The notes under the pieces were generated by a model that was not told where the DNA came from, made no database searches, and saw nothing but the letters and a program-made list of their open reading frames with translations. DNA of 64,000 bases from positions 24,599-88,598 of the forward strand of contig NZ_JAUSUH010000014.1 of the NCBI RefSeq assembly GCF_030813595.1. Direction: 5' to 3'. Source of the stretch: Ancylobacter vacuolatus (GTDB taxonomy: Bacteria; Pseudomonadota; Alphaproteobacteria; Rhizobiales; Xanthobacteraceae). This document shows, piece by piece, positions 1 through 8,371 of this stretch (position 1 is the stretch's first letter; each line of letters starts with the position of its first letter). A program made the position numbers and the translations under genes.

Positions 1-269
1 ATCCGCTTGTCGTCGGTGCGGGTGCGGGCGGTCATCATGATGATGCCGATTTCGGGATTGGTGACGCGCAGCCTTCTTGTGAGGCTCAGCCCGTCCTCGC
101 CGGGAAGATTGAGGTCGAGGACGACGAGGTCGATGCGCAGCGCCTGCCCCTGCTCGGCGAGCGCCTCGGCGCAGTCGAAGCCGACCACATGGTGGCCTTC
201 ACCGCTCAAGGCGTTGACGATAGCGGCCCTGAGATCGTCATTGTCTTCGACGACGGCAATGCTGAGCAT
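1..269 (-). CDS. Response regulator receiver domain (partial, cut by window edge)
   Basis: Reading the minus strand from the ATG at 269 gives an N-terminal receiver domain: an acidic pair after the first strand (VVEDNDD), a phospho-acceptor Asp in a DLVVLDLNLPGEDG context, and the conserved Thr of MMTA. The C-terminal part with the switch Lys and any output domain lies beyond base 1, so the subfamily cannot be decided. The start lies inside the end of the histidine kinase gene (64-bp overlap), which points to translational coupling and a cognate pair. The regulon cannot be inferred from the window. Confidence 0.85.
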   Translation of the reverse strand, partial: MLSIAVVEDNDDLRAAIVNALSGEGHHVVGFDCAEALAEQGQALRIDLVVLDLNLPGEDGLSLTRRLRVTNPEIGIIMMTARTRTDDKR

Positions 270-2200
270 GGCAACCAGACGCTGAAGCGCGCTCTTCCCT
301 CGATGAATTCATATGCAAGCGAACCATCGAGGAGGTCTACGATTCCGTGGACAATGTAAAGCCCCAGCCCTGAGCCGCTCTTGGTGCGGGCATGCGGCCC
401 CCGGTAGAATTTCTCGAACAGGTGCGCCGGGTCGGGTGCGCCGGTGCGCCCGCAGGCATTCTCGACGGTGATCCGCACGCCGGGGCCGGCGTCGCCGGTT
501 GCCGCGGCCGCCGCCACCGCGACGGTCGAGTCCTCCGGCGAGTATTTCAGCGCGTTGTCGATCAGGTTGTGCAGGACCGTGGCGATGAGCTGTCGGTCGG
601 AGATGAGCGGGGGCAGCGCCTCGGCGCACAGCACGATGCGGGCGGATTCGGTGCTTGCCGACACCGCCGCGCGCAGCAGGGCGGCAAGGTCCACCGGCGC
701 GCGGGCGACGTCGAGGCCGTTCTGCTCCATGCGGTCGGCGAAGCTGCAGCGGTCGATGATGCCTTCCATGTTGCCGAACGCGACCTCGATCAGCCGGCGC
801 GGCTCGCCCTCGACTTTCGCCGTGCCGACGGCGAGGCGGATGACGGCGAGCGGCGTGCGCAGCTCATGGGTCAGCATCGCCATGAAGCGGTTCTGCATCT
901 CGAACTGCGCCCGTTGCAGTTCCAGCTGGCCGCGCGTCAGGTCGAGCGCCAGCTGCGCCTCGATGCCGCGCAGCCGCGCCTCGCGCGAGCGCAGCGCCAG
1001 CAGCACGAACATCGGCAGGTCGGACAGCAGGCCGTGGATGATGTTGGCGTCGAGATTCCACGCCGAGGCCGGCAGGACGCCGAGGATGGGCAGCATGGTC
1101 AGAAGCAGCGACACCGCCTGGATGACATAGAAAATGCGCAGCGTCCGCCGGCCAGGCGCGGCTTCGCGCCGTGTGCCGAACGCCATCAGCGGCAGCAGCG
1201 GCACGATGAGCGCCACCACCAGCGCATTCACCGTCAGCGCCGTCTGGGTCGCACCGGAAGCCAGCAGACCGAGAGCGACAATCTGCGCCAGCAGCAGCGC
1301 GTCGAGCCCCCATCGCGCCACTGGGATGAGGTCGAACTGGCGCAGCAGCAGGCGGTTGGTCAGCAGTGAGAACAGCGGCGTGGCAATGACCACGACGCTG
1401 GTCAGCTTGTCGACGAAACCCACCGGCGCATCGGGAAAGATCAGGGCGCCATAGCCCATGATCAGGACGTTGTAGCTGATGAAGAAAAGCTGATTGATCG
1501 CGAAGCAGCCCACCACGATGTCGTGGTTGAGCGCGAAATCGCTGGCGGTCCAGAACAGGATGAACAGCAGCAGCGCCAGAATGAAGATCTGGCTGACATG
1601 GATGTGCAGGTCGCGCAGCGCCGCCACCTGCGGCAACAGCGCCTCGGCATGCATCAACGAGGTGCTGGTGGTGGAGAGGCGGAGATAATAGGTGGTTTCC
1701 GGCCCGCTCGGCCAGATGGTGAAACCGAGCGTGACCGAAGGCATTTCGCGTTCGAGAAACGGCGTGCGGTCGCCGGTGACATATTCGCGCCAGACGCCGG
1801 GCCGGCCGGGCACCGGCTCGAACAGGGAGACGCGGTCGAGATAGGTCGGGCGGATGCGCAGCACCAGCGGCCCCCCGTCGGCGGGGCCGACCGTCAGCCG
1901 CAGCCATGTGGCCGAGGGGGTGTAGCCCCGTGCCAGAATCGGGGACACCGGGGCAAAGTCGGCGCCGACCACGTTGTCGATGGTCAGCGTGCCGTCGCGG
2001 TCCTCCAGCATGGCGCGGGCGAGCACATGGTCCTGCGAGGAGACACCCGCCGTCCAGGCGATGGCGCCGCCGCCTCCCACCAGCAGCAGAAGAACGAAGA
2101 AACGGGCGATTGCGGACAAGTTTCGGCTGCGGCCGCCCGCACTCGGCGGCAGGGGGTGCGTTTCCTCCGCTGCCGTATCGTCCGCCGCGTCCTCGCGCAT
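206..2200 (-). CDS. 7TMR-DISM sensor histidine kinase
   Basis: This 664-residue inner-membrane sensor kinase has an N-terminal membrane segment (about 31-52), then a periplasmic region (about 60-195) resembling the 7TMR-DISM extracellular module. About seven hydrophobic helices follow (200-405). The cytoplasmic kinase core has the phospho-acceptor His445 in HELRTP, an N-box with Asn549 in DNALKYSP and a G-box GSGLGLYIV near 609-617. The D-box is less canonical. DISM periplasmic modules are generally thought to bind carbohydrate-like ligands, but no ligand is indicated here. Its 3' end overlaps the response regulator start, so the two form one operon. The family assignment is firm; the signal is unknown. 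Confidence 0.9.
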   Translation of the reverse strand: MREDAADDTAAEETHPLPPSAGGRSRNLSAIARFFVLLLLVGGGGAIAWTAGVSSQDHVLARAMLEDRDGTLTIDNVVGADFAPVSPILARGYTPSATWLRLTVGPADGGPLVLRIRPTYLDRVSLFEPVPGRPGVWREYVTGDRTPFLEREMPSVTLGFTIWPSGPETTYYLRLSTTSTSLMHAEALLPQVAALRDLHIHVSQIFILALLLFILFWTASDFALNHDIVVGCFAINQLFFISYNVLIMGYGALIFPDAPVGFVDKLTSVVVIATPLFSLLTNRLLLRQFDLIPVARWGLDALLLAQIVALGLLASGATQTALTVNALVVALIVPLLPLMAFGTRREAAPGRRTLRIFYVIQAVSLLLTMLPILGVLPASAWNLDANIIHGLLSDLPMFVLLALRSREARLRGIEAQLALDLTRGQLELQRAQFEMQNRFMAMLTHELRTPLAVIRLAVGTAKVEGEPRRLIEVAFGNMEGIIDRCSFADRMEQNGLDVARAPVDLAALLRAAVSASTESARIVLCAEALPPLISDRQLIATVLHNLIDNALKYSPEDSTVAVAAAAATGDAGPGVRITVENACGRTGAPDPAHLFEKFYRGPHARTKSGSGLGLYIVHGIVDLLDGSLAYEFIEGRARFSVWLPCSALPSSKTMTISGPLSSTP

Positions 2201-2272
2201 GCCTGCCCGCCCGTCATCGGCCCGGCCTCAGTGCCGCGCCCGCCACTGATAGACCAAGCGCTCGCTCGCTTG

Positions 2273-3334
2273 CTACCCGCCCTCGGTGCGTTCTGCCGCC
2301 GCGTGAGGGCTCGTCAGGGTGCGGATTTCCTGGAGAAGGCCGGCCGGAATCAGCACGCCCCCGGCGCTGCGGGCGCGGGCGGCGTAGCGGCGCTCCGAGG
2401 GCAGCCGCACCCCGGGCTGCGCACGGGCGAGGGCGAACAGCTCCTGCGCATCGCTCATGCGCTGCGCCAGCGTCGCGCCGCCGAACACGGCGGGGTCGAT
2501 GGCGATGAACAGTTCGCCGCCGAGCGGCGGGCCGGCATCGCCATTCTCCACCGCCTTCGCCTGCCGGCTGGTCAGGTCGCCGATCAACGGCCCGGCGATC
2601 AGCTCCACCATCATCGAGAGGGCCGATCCCTTGTGCCCGCCAAAGGGCAGCAGCGCGCCGGCCAGCGCGGCGGCGGGGTCGGTGGTCGGGGCGCCGTCCG
2701 GGCCCACCGCCCATCCGGCGGGGAGGGCCTCGCCGGCGCGGCGCTTCAGCTCTACCTCGCCGCGCGCGGCGGCACTGGTGGCGAAATCGAAGATGAAGGG
2801 CCGGTCCTGCGGCCCCGGCCAGCCAAAGGCGATCGGGTTGGTGCCCATCAGCGGCGCCGTGCCGCCGGCGGGGGCGACGCAGCACTGGCCGACGGTGAAG
2901 CACCAGGCGGCGAGCCCCGCCTCGATAGCCGGCTCGATATCCGCCCACAGGGCCGAGAAATGGTAGCAGTCGTGAATGGCCAGGGCTGCGATGCCATAGG
3001 TCTTCGCCGCCTCGATCAGCGCCGGCACGCCGGCCTCGATGGCGAGCGGGGCAAAGCCGCGCTTCGCATCGACCCGCAGCACCACCGGCGTCGCCCGGGC
3101 CAGCACCGGCAGCGCCTCCCGCTCCGCCTTGCCGCTGCGGACGCTGTCGACATAGCCCAGCAGCCGGTAGAGCCCGTGCGAATGGCACTCATCCGCCTGC
3201 GCCCGGGTGATGGAGCGGGCGATCGCCGCCGCATGTGCCGCGCCAAGTCCGGCGGCACGCAGCGTGTCGCGGGTGAGATCGTGCACCTCGTCGAGGCCGA
3301 GGCGAACCATGTCGGGCGTGTGGGATCGGGTCAT
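2273..3334 (-). CDS. Ldh-family NAD(P)H oxidoreductase, probable delta1-pyrroline-2-carboxylate reductase
   Basis: This 353-residue cytoplasmic member of the malate/L-lactate dehydrogenase (YlbC/DpkA) family carries the family SHG motif with the proton-relay His53. It also has the MGTNPIAFG substrate-binding stretch and the GHKGSALSMMVE nucleotide-binding segment. In 3-hydroxyproline catabolism this family reduces delta1-pyrroline-2-carboxylate, the product of both 3-Hyp dehydratases, to L-proline. Both dehydratases are encoded at 7.2-9.5 kb, so that role is favoured over lactate or malate oxidation. It overlaps the upstream GntR gene by 4 bp, so the regulator probably controls it. Piperideine-2-carboxylate is an alternative substrate. 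Confidence 0.78.
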   Translation of the reverse strand: MTRSHTPDMVRLGLDEVHDLTRDTLRAAGLGAAHAAAIARSITRAQADECHSHGLYRLLGYVDSVRSGKAEREALPVLARATPVVLRVDAKRGFAPLAIEAGVPALIEAAKTYGIAALAIHDCYHFSALWADIEPAIEAGLAAWCFTVGQCCVAPAGGTAPLMGTNPIAFGWPGPQDRPFIFDFATSAAARGEVELKRRAGEALPAGWAVGPDGAPTTDPAAALAGALLPFGGHKGSALSMMVELIAGPLIGDLTSRQAKAVENGDAGPPLGGELFIAIDPAVFGGATLAQRMSDAQELFALARAQPGVRLPSERRYAARARSAGGVLIPAGLLQEIRTLTSPHAAAERTEGG

Positions 3335-4020
3335 GGCGTGGCCTTGCGCTGGCTGCGCTCCAGCTCGCGCAGCAGGTCCTGCTGCACGGTCAGGATGTGG
3401 GTGTCGAGAAAGCCGCAGGCCGCCGCGACATCGCCCGCCCTGGCGAGATCGGCGAGCGCGGCGTGTTCGCTCACCGCCCGCTGCATGCCGACAATGCCCA
3501 TGCCGGCGACATCGCTCAGATGCACGCGGGTGTAGCGGTCGCTGGCCTGGAGCAGGCCGTGCACGATGGTGAGCGAGCGCGGCAGCTCGGCCCGCGCATA
3601 GAGCGCCATGTGGAAATCGGCGTTGATCTGGCCCCAGCGGCCGAGATCATTCGCTGCCGTGGCTGTCACCATTTCCGCGTGCAGCGCGTCGAGCCGCGCG
3701 AAGTCGTCGGCTTCGAGGGCAGGAATGGAGCCGGCGAGCAGCCGCGGCTCCAGCAGCCGGCGCAGCTCGAACACGTCGCGGATTTCGGCGGTGGAGAGCT
3801 GGGCCACCACCGCGCCCTTCTGCGGCACGAAGCGCACCAGCCCCTCGGCGTCGAGCTGGAACAGCGCCTCGCGCACGGGGATGCGGCTGACCTTGAACGT
3901 CGCCGCCAGCGCGTCCTGCCGCAGTTGCGCCCCGGCCGGATAGGTGCCGTCGAGGATCGCCATGCGCAACTGGTCGAGAATGGCCGCCGTCAGTGTGCGG
4001 TGCTTGAGAAGCGGGTTCAT
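3331..4020 (-). CDS. GntR-family (FadR/FCD) transcriptional regulator
   Basis: This 229-residue regulator has an N-terminal winged helix (about 10-75, with the recognition helix around VSRIPVREALFQL) and an all-helical FCD ligand domain (about 85-215). FCD metal-ligand positions are plausible in the DFHMALY segment and the later H residues. It is divergent from the TRAP genes and coupled by a 4-bp overlap to the reductase. It is therefore likely to control both directions from the 94-bp gap, with a hydroxyproline or pyrroline carboxylate as possible effector. It is a distant paralogue of the GntR regulator at 16.4 kb. Confidence 0.88.
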   Translation of the reverse strand: MNPLLKHRTLTAAILDQLRMAILDGTYPAGAQLRQDALAATFKVSRIPVREALFQLDAEGLVRFVPQKGAVVAQLSTAEIRDVFELRRLLEPRLLAGSIPALEADDFARLDALHAEMVTATAANDLGRWGQINADFHMALYARAELPRSLTIVHGLLQASDRYTRVHLSDVAGMGIVGMQRAVSEHAALADLARAGDVAAACGFLDTHILTVQQDLLRELERSQRKATP

Positions 4021-4059
4021 TTTCCTGGCGTCGGGCCCCGAATAATCACATCAGGCATA

Positions 4060-4089
4060 TTGACGGAGATAATTTATAAAATCTACGAT
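4060..4089 (+). promoter_or_regulatory. Candidate sigma70-type promoter for the TRAP operon
   Basis: A TTGACG -35-like hexamer (4060-4065) and a TACGAT -10-like hexamer (4084-4089) are separated by 18 bp in the AT-rich gap between the divergent GntR gene and the TRAP genes. A clear Shine-Dalgarno (AGAGGG) precedes the ATG at 4115. The call rests on sequence resemblance only. Confidence 0.45.
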
Positions 4090-4114
4090 CCACCAAAAGA
4101 GGGAAACAGCTACC

Positions 4115-4735
4115 ATGTCGCACACCAACGGCCTTGCTGCCGGTGGCCGGCCGTTGCGTGCCGTCACAGCGGCTTCGGAAGCCCTTCTGGTCGCCGAGCG
4201 CTTCGCCATCGGCGCGCTGATGGCGCTGCTCACCGGCCTGATCCTCCTCAACGTCGTCACCCGCTACAGTCACGTCCCGCTCTACTGGATCGACGAATCC
4301 GCCATCTTCACCACCGTCTGGCTCACCTTCATCGGCGCGTCCGCCATGTCGCGGCTGCGGCTCGACTTCTCGATGACACTGCTGACCGAGCGGCTTCCGG
4401 CGGGGGCGGTGAAGGCGATGCGGGTCCTCTCCACGCTCTGCATCCTCGGCTTCGGCCTGGCGCTGGCCGCCATGTGCTGGCTGTGGATGGACCCGGTCGG
4501 CATCGCCTCCGCCGGCTTCGATGGGCGCGAATATGGCGGGGCGACGTTCAATTTCCTCTACACTGAGCGCACCCAGACGCTGAACTGGCCGAGCTGGGTG
4601 GTCTATCTGGTGATGCCGCTTTTCGCCTTCACCCTCATCGTCCACAGCGCCGCCAATCTCATCGAGGATCTCGGCCTCGCGCCCCCGGCGGACCGTAGCA
4701 GCATCGGCCTGCACACGGCCGAGGAGGTCGCCTGA
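4115..4735 (+). CDS. TRAP transporter small membrane subunit (DctQ type)
   Basis: This 206-residue inner-membrane protein has four predicted helices and the DctQ-family pattern near the second helix (NVVTRYSHVPLYWIDESAIFTTVWLTFIGAS). DctQ is the obligate partner of the DctM large subunit in Na+-driven tripartite uptake. Its stop codon overlaps the dctM start by one base (TGATG), indicating translational coupling. An AGAGGG ribosome-binding site precedes the start. The substrate is not shown by the sequence. The divergent pyrroline-carboxylate reductase suggests a proline-like or hydroxyproline-like solute. Confidence 0.9.
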   Translation: MSHTNGLAAGGRPLRAVTAASEALLVAERFAIGALMALLTGLILLNVVTRYSHVPLYWIDESAIFTTVWLTFIGASAMSRLRLDFSMTLLTERLPAGAVKAMRVLSTLCILGFGLALAAMCWLWMDPVGIASAGFDGREYGGATFNFLYTERTQTLNWPSWVVYLVMPLFAFTLIVHSAANLIEDLGLAPPADRSSIGLHTAEEVA

Positions 4736-6000
4736 TGCTGACCGGCGCCGCCTTTCTCGCCTTCCTGCTCATCGGGGTGCCGATCGGCATCGCCATCTGC
4801 CTCACCGGCGTGGTCTTCATCCAGGCCTCCGGCAATCCGGTGCTCTACCAGAGCTTTCCGATGCAGATGTTCGGCTCGGTCGACAATTACGGGCTGATCG
4901 CGATCCCTCTCTTCATCCTCATCGGCGAGATCATGAATGGCGGCGGCATCACCCGCCAGATCATCTCCATGACCATGGCCTTTGTCGGCTCGCTGCGCGG
5001 TGGCCTCGCCTATGTGAACATGCTGGCAAACATGTTCGTCTCTTCCATTCTCGGCTCGGCGACCGCGCAGGTCGCCATCATGGCGCAGATCATGGTGCCG
5101 GAGATGGAGGCGAAGGGCTATGACAAGACCTTCGCCGCCGGCCTCACCGCCTATGCCGGCATGCTCGGGCCGATCATTCCGCCCTCGATCATGTTCGTCA
5201 TGTATTCGGTGCTGGCGCAGGTGCCGGTCAGCACCATGCTGGTCGCCGGGCTGATCCCCGGAATCGTGCTCACCGTGATGTTCTGCATCGTCATCGCCGT
5301 CATGGGCTATGTCTACAACTACCCGCGCGGGGAGAGCTTCACCCTGCGCGAGCGCGTCGCCACCGTGGTGGCCTGCGCCCCGACGCTGCTGATCCCCATC
5401 GTCATCGTCGGCTCCATCCTCACTGGCCTCGCCAACCCCACCGAATCCGCCGCCGTCGGCGCCCTCGCCTCGGTGCTGGTCGGGCGTTTCTGGACCCGCG
5501 AGCTCCAGCTGTCGCAGCTGCCGCACATGCTGGTGCGGGCGGGCGTCTATTCCGGCATCGTGCTGTTCCTCGTGGCGGCGGCCGGCGTGCTCTCCTGGGT
5601 GCTGGTCTTCGCCAAGGTGCCGCAGGAAGTGGCGCTGTGGATCCAGTCCATCGCCACCGGGCCGATCAGCTTCATGCTGCTGGTCAATGTCATCCTGCTG
5701 GTCATCGGCACGGTGATCGACGGGGCGCCGGGCCTAATCATGACGGTGCCGATCCTGCTGCCCATCGCCACCGAGGTCTACCATATCGACCCGGTGCAGT
5801 TCGGCGTGGTGGCGGTGGTCAACCTTGTGCTGGGCTTCCTCTCGCCGCCCGTCGGGCTGTGCTTCTTCGTGGCGGCGGCGGTGACGGGCGCCAAGCCCGG
5901 CAAGATGTTCCTCGTCACCCTGCCGTTCTTCTTCGCCGCCTGCCTGCTGCTGGTGCTGCTCTCGATCTTCCCCGGCCTCTCCACTGCCCTCGTCCGCTGA
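4735..6000 (+). CDS. TRAP transporter large membrane subunit (DctM type)
   Basis: This 421-residue, roughly 12-helix permease belongs to the DctM family. Typical segments include the PLFILIGEIMN region, a glycine-rich stretch with GSATAQVAIM and MLGPIIPPS, and a C-terminal half with LGFLSPPVGLCFFVAA. The length is normal for the family. It forms the ion-coupled translocation channel with DctQ and takes substrate from the periplasmic DctP encoded 27 bp downstream. The gene order is Q-M-P. Confidence 0.93.
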   Translation: MLTGAAFLAFLLIGVPIGIAICLTGVVFIQASGNPVLYQSFPMQMFGSVDNYGLIAIPLFILIGEIMNGGGITRQIISMTMAFVGSLRGGLAYVNMLANMFVSSILGSATAQVAIMAQIMVPEMEAKGYDKTFAAGLTAYAGMLGPIIPPSIMFVMYSVLAQVPVSTMLVAGLIPGIVLTVMFCIVIAVMGYVYNYPRGESFTLRERVATVVACAPTLLIPIVIVGSILTGLANPTESAAVGALASVLVGRFWTRELQLSQLPHMLVRAGVYSGIVLFLVAAAGVLSWVLVFAKVPQEVALWIQSIATGPISFMLLVNVILLVIGTVIDGAPGLIMTVPILLPIATEVYHIDPVQFGVVAVVNLVLGFLSPPVGLCFFVAAAVTGAKPGKMFLVTLPFFFAACLLLVLLSIFPGLSTALVR

Positions 6001-6027
6001 ACCCTTCCAGCCGAAAGGACCGCCCCG

Positions 6028-7017
6028 ATGATCTCCCGCCGTACCCTGCTCGCCGCCGCTGCCGGCGCCACCCTGCCGCTGGCCGCCCCCGGCGTGCTGC
6101 GCGCCCAGGCGCGTGACCTGCGCCTCGGCATCATCACCCCGCCCGGCCACCCCTGGAACAATGCGGCGCTGAAGGTCGCCGAGGTTCTGAAGGAAAAGAC
6201 CGGCGGCAAGCTGACCATGACCGTCTTCCATGCCGGCCAGCTCGGCAATGAAGGCGCGATGATGCAGCAGCTGCAGACCGGCGCGCTCGACATGGCGTTC
6301 CTGCAGGCGGCCGAGGTCGGCAACCGGGTGCCGAATGTCGCCGCCATTCTGGCCCCTTACGTGATCCGCTCCACCGAGGCCGCCGCCAAGCTGGTGCGCC
6401 AGCCGATCGCCATGCAGATGCTGGAGCCGCTGCCGAAGGAGACCGGCACGCTCGGCCTCGGCTGGGGCATCACCTCGATCCGCGTCGTGTTCTCGGCCAA
6501 GGAGATCGACGGCATCGCCGGCCTCAACGGCATGAAGCTGCGCATCAACACCACGCCGGCCTTCCGCGACTTCTACTCGCTGCTCGGCGCCGCCCCGACC
6601 CCGATCCCGACGCCTCAGGTCTATGACGCCATGGCCAATGGGCAGGTCGACGGGCTGGAGGCCGATCTCGACTTCTCGTGGAACCAGCGTTTCGACAAGG
6701 TGTCGAAGGTGCTGATGCGCATGGACGCGGTGTTCATGCCCTTCATCGCGCTGGCGTCGGGCAAGGCCTGGCAGACCCTCTCCGCCGAGGATCGCGCGCT
6801 GATCACCGCCGCGACCAAGGAAGCGCTGGCCGTGCAGGTCGACCAGACCGTGACCAACGCGCCGAAGCTGCTGAAGGACTTCGAGGGCACCGGCATCAAG
6901 ATCGTTGTGCCGCCGACGGCGGATGCGGCGCCGATCATCGCCGAATACGACAAGATCTGGGCGCCGAAGGCCCCGATCCTGCCCGAGCTGCGCAAGATCG
7001 GCGCCACGCTGGGCTGA
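6028..7017 (+). CDS. TRAP transporter periplasmic substrate-binding protein (DctP type), Tat-exported
   Basis: This 329-residue protein starts with a twin-arginine signal (ISRRTLLAAAAGA, cleavage probably after LRAQA), so it is likely exported folded by Tat. The mature part has DctP-family landmarks: the FHAGQLGNEGAMMQQLQTGALDM segment, the family Arg in LRINTT, and the NGQVDGLEADLDF segment. The Arg normally binds a carboxylate group, so an acidic or amino-acid-like solute is expected. It is the last gene of the TRAP operon, and a strong intrinsic terminator follows 24 bp later. Confidence 0.92.
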   Translation: MISRRTLLAAAAGATLPLAAPGVLRAQARDLRLGIITPPGHPWNNAALKVAEVLKEKTGGKLTMTVFHAGQLGNEGAMMQQLQTGALDMAFLQAAEVGNRVPNVAAILAPYVIRSTEAAAKLVRQPIAMQMLEPLPKETGTLGLGWGITSIRVVFSAKEIDGIAGLNGMKLRINTTPAFRDFYSLLGAAPTPIPTPQVYDAMANGQVDGLEADLDFSWNQRFDKVSKVLMRMDAVFMPFIALASGKAWQTLSAEDRALITAATKEALAVQVDQTVTNAPKLLKDFEGTGIKIVVPPTADAAPIIAEYDKIWAPKAPILPELRKIGATLG

Positions 7018-7041
7018 GATCTGGTTGCCGCTTGAAACGAA

Positions 7042-7070
7042 AGAGGCGCCTCGCGGGGCGCCTCTTTTTT
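7042..7070 (+). terminator. Rho-independent terminator of the TRAP operon
   Basis: A 9-bp perfect stem (AGAGGCGCC / GGCGCCTCT) with a 6-nt loop is followed by six T residues, directly downstream of dctP. It ends plus-strand transcription before the convergent hydroxyproline operon. Confidence 0.9.
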
Positions 7071-7082
7071 GTGGCTCACAAC

Positions 7083-7124
7083 GTCATCCCGAGGTGCGAG
7101 CGTTAGCGAGCCTCGAAGGATGAC
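7083..7124. repeat. Intergenic palindromic repeat, family 1, copy A
   Basis: A 42-bp imperfect palindrome opens with GTCATCC and closes with GGATGAC, with a GAGGTGCGAGCG...CGAGCCTCG core. The same core recurs at 9518 and, expanded, at 11954. It resembles REP-like elements scattered through Rhizobiales genomes. Confidence 0.8.
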
Positions 7125-7181
7125 GGCGCGCAGGGGTGAGGCCCCGTCACTGCGCCGCCCACACCGGCCGAAAGGCGGACG

Positions 7182-8219
7182 TCAGTCCTGCTTCCACACC
7201 GGCCACGTGTCGGAGAGGCGGTAGCCAGTCGGCCAGGGGTCTTCCGGGTCCACCATCAGCTGCGCGGTGTGCGTCACCCAGGCGCGACCCATGATCGAGG
7301 GCAGGATCGCCGGGCGCCCGCCAATGCTGGTCTCGCCCTCGATCCGGCACTCGAAGCGCGAATCGAGGATCGAGCGGCCGATGAAGGTCTCGCCCACTTT
7401 CAGCTGGCCCTTGGCGTGCAGCACCGCCATCCGCGCCGAGCAGCCGGTGCCGGTGGGCGAACGGTCGATCTTGCCGGGGCGGATCGCCACCGCATTAGCG
7501 CCCGACTTCACGCCGTCCATCTCCACGACAGGGGCGGCGAACTGGCAGAAGGAAATGTGGTTCCAGTCGGCATTCTCAGGGTGCTTGAAGCCGAGCTGGC
7601 GATTGGCCGCCTTGACGATGCGCATGCCGGTCTCGGCGAGGTCCTTGGCTTCGTCCGGGCGGATCGAAAAGCCCAGCGCATGGGCGTCGACGATGACGAA
7701 GCTGTCGCCGCCATAGGCGGTATCGACGGTCAGCGTGCCGAGCCCTTCCACTTCCAGCTGGGCGCCCAGCTTGTCGGCGAAGGAGGGGTGGTTGCGCACC
7801 TTGATCCGCTCGACCTTGCCGTTGCGGCAATAAGCCGTGACCTCGATCAGCCCGCCCGGCGCCTCCAGCACCATATGCGTTTCCGGCTCCACCATCGGCA
7901 CGATGCCGCTGTCGAGCAGCACGGTGGAGACGCAGATCGAGTTGGAGCCGGACATGGGCGGCGTATCCTCCGGCTCCATGATGATGAAGGCGGCGACGGC
8001 GCGCGGGTCCTTCGGCGGCACCAGCAGGTTCACATGGCGGAACACCCCGCCGCGCGGCTCCTGCAGCACGAAATTGCGTAGCGTGTTGTCGGCCGCGAGG
8101 AAGCGCGACTGCGCCCACACGCTGTCGCCGGGCGGGGGCGCGACGCCGCCGACAATGACATCGCCGACCTCGCCCTCGGCATGGCAGCCGACAATGTGGA
8201 TGATCTTGCTGGTGCGCAT
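7182..8219 (-). CDS. Proline racemase-family protein, probable trans-3-hydroxy-L-proline dehydratase
   Basis: This 345-residue cytoplasmic enzyme has the two catalytic positions of the proline racemase superfamily at Ser90 (in MSGSNS) and Thr256 (in DRSPTGTG) instead of the Cys/Cys of racemases and epimerases. Loss of the second thiol to Thr is the known hallmark of trans-3-Hyp dehydratases, which eliminate water to give delta1-pyrroline-2-carboxylate. Ser at the first site is a further departure. The ATG at 8219 is preceded by ACGAGG. A longer in-frame extension upstream is translated from the palindromic repeat and was discarded. It is the last gene of the operon, next to the cis-3-Hyp dehydratase. 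Confidence 0.85.
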   Translation of the reverse strand: MRTSKIIHIVGCHAEGEVGDVIVGGVAPPPGDSVWAQSRFLAADNTLRNFVLQEPRGGVFRHVNLLVPPKDPRAVAAFIIMEPEDTPPMSGSNSICVSTVLLDSGIVPMVEPETHMVLEAPGGLIEVTAYCRNGKVERIKVRNHPSFADKLGAQLEVEGLGTLTVDTAYGGDSFVIVDAHALGFSIRPDEAKDLAETGMRIVKAANRQLGFKHPENADWNHISFCQFAAPVVEMDGVKSGANAVAIRPGKIDRSPTGTGCSARMAVLHAKGQLKVGETFIGRSILDSRFECRIEGETSIGGRPAILPSIMGRAWVTHTAQLMVDPEDPWPTGYRLSDTWPVWKQD

Positions 8220-8252
8220 CGGGGCCTCGTGATGACAGAGCGGCGCCTTGAT

Positions 8253-8359
8253 CCTCTCCCCATTGGGGAGAGGTGGCCCGCGAAGCGGGTCGGTGAGGGG
8301 GCGAACGGTCGGTCGGCGTGCCAGCCCCTCACCCCACCCCTCTCCCCGTCGGGGAGAGG
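8253..8359. repeat. Intergenic palindromic repeat, family 2 (paired hairpins)
   Basis: Two hairpins, CCTCTCCCC-ATT-GGGGAGAGG (8253-8273) and its near copy at 8339-8359, flank a GC-rich spacer with its own CCCGCGAAGCGGG dyad. The whole element is an inverted repeat. It fills the gap between the two dehydratase genes and happens to be open in one frame, which artificially lengthens the downstream ORF. Confidence 0.8.
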
Positions 8360-8371
8360 GAGCGAACACGG

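Noticed and set aside
1523..3535. 670-codon plus-strand open frame
   Set aside because: Antisense to the histidine kinase, the Ldh-family gene and the GntR gene; no family resemblance.
8220..8369. 50-residue N-terminal extension of the trans-3-Hyp dehydratase
   Set aside because: It translates the palindromic repeat; the family N terminus begins at MRTSKIIH with a Shine-Dalgarno before the ATG at 8219.
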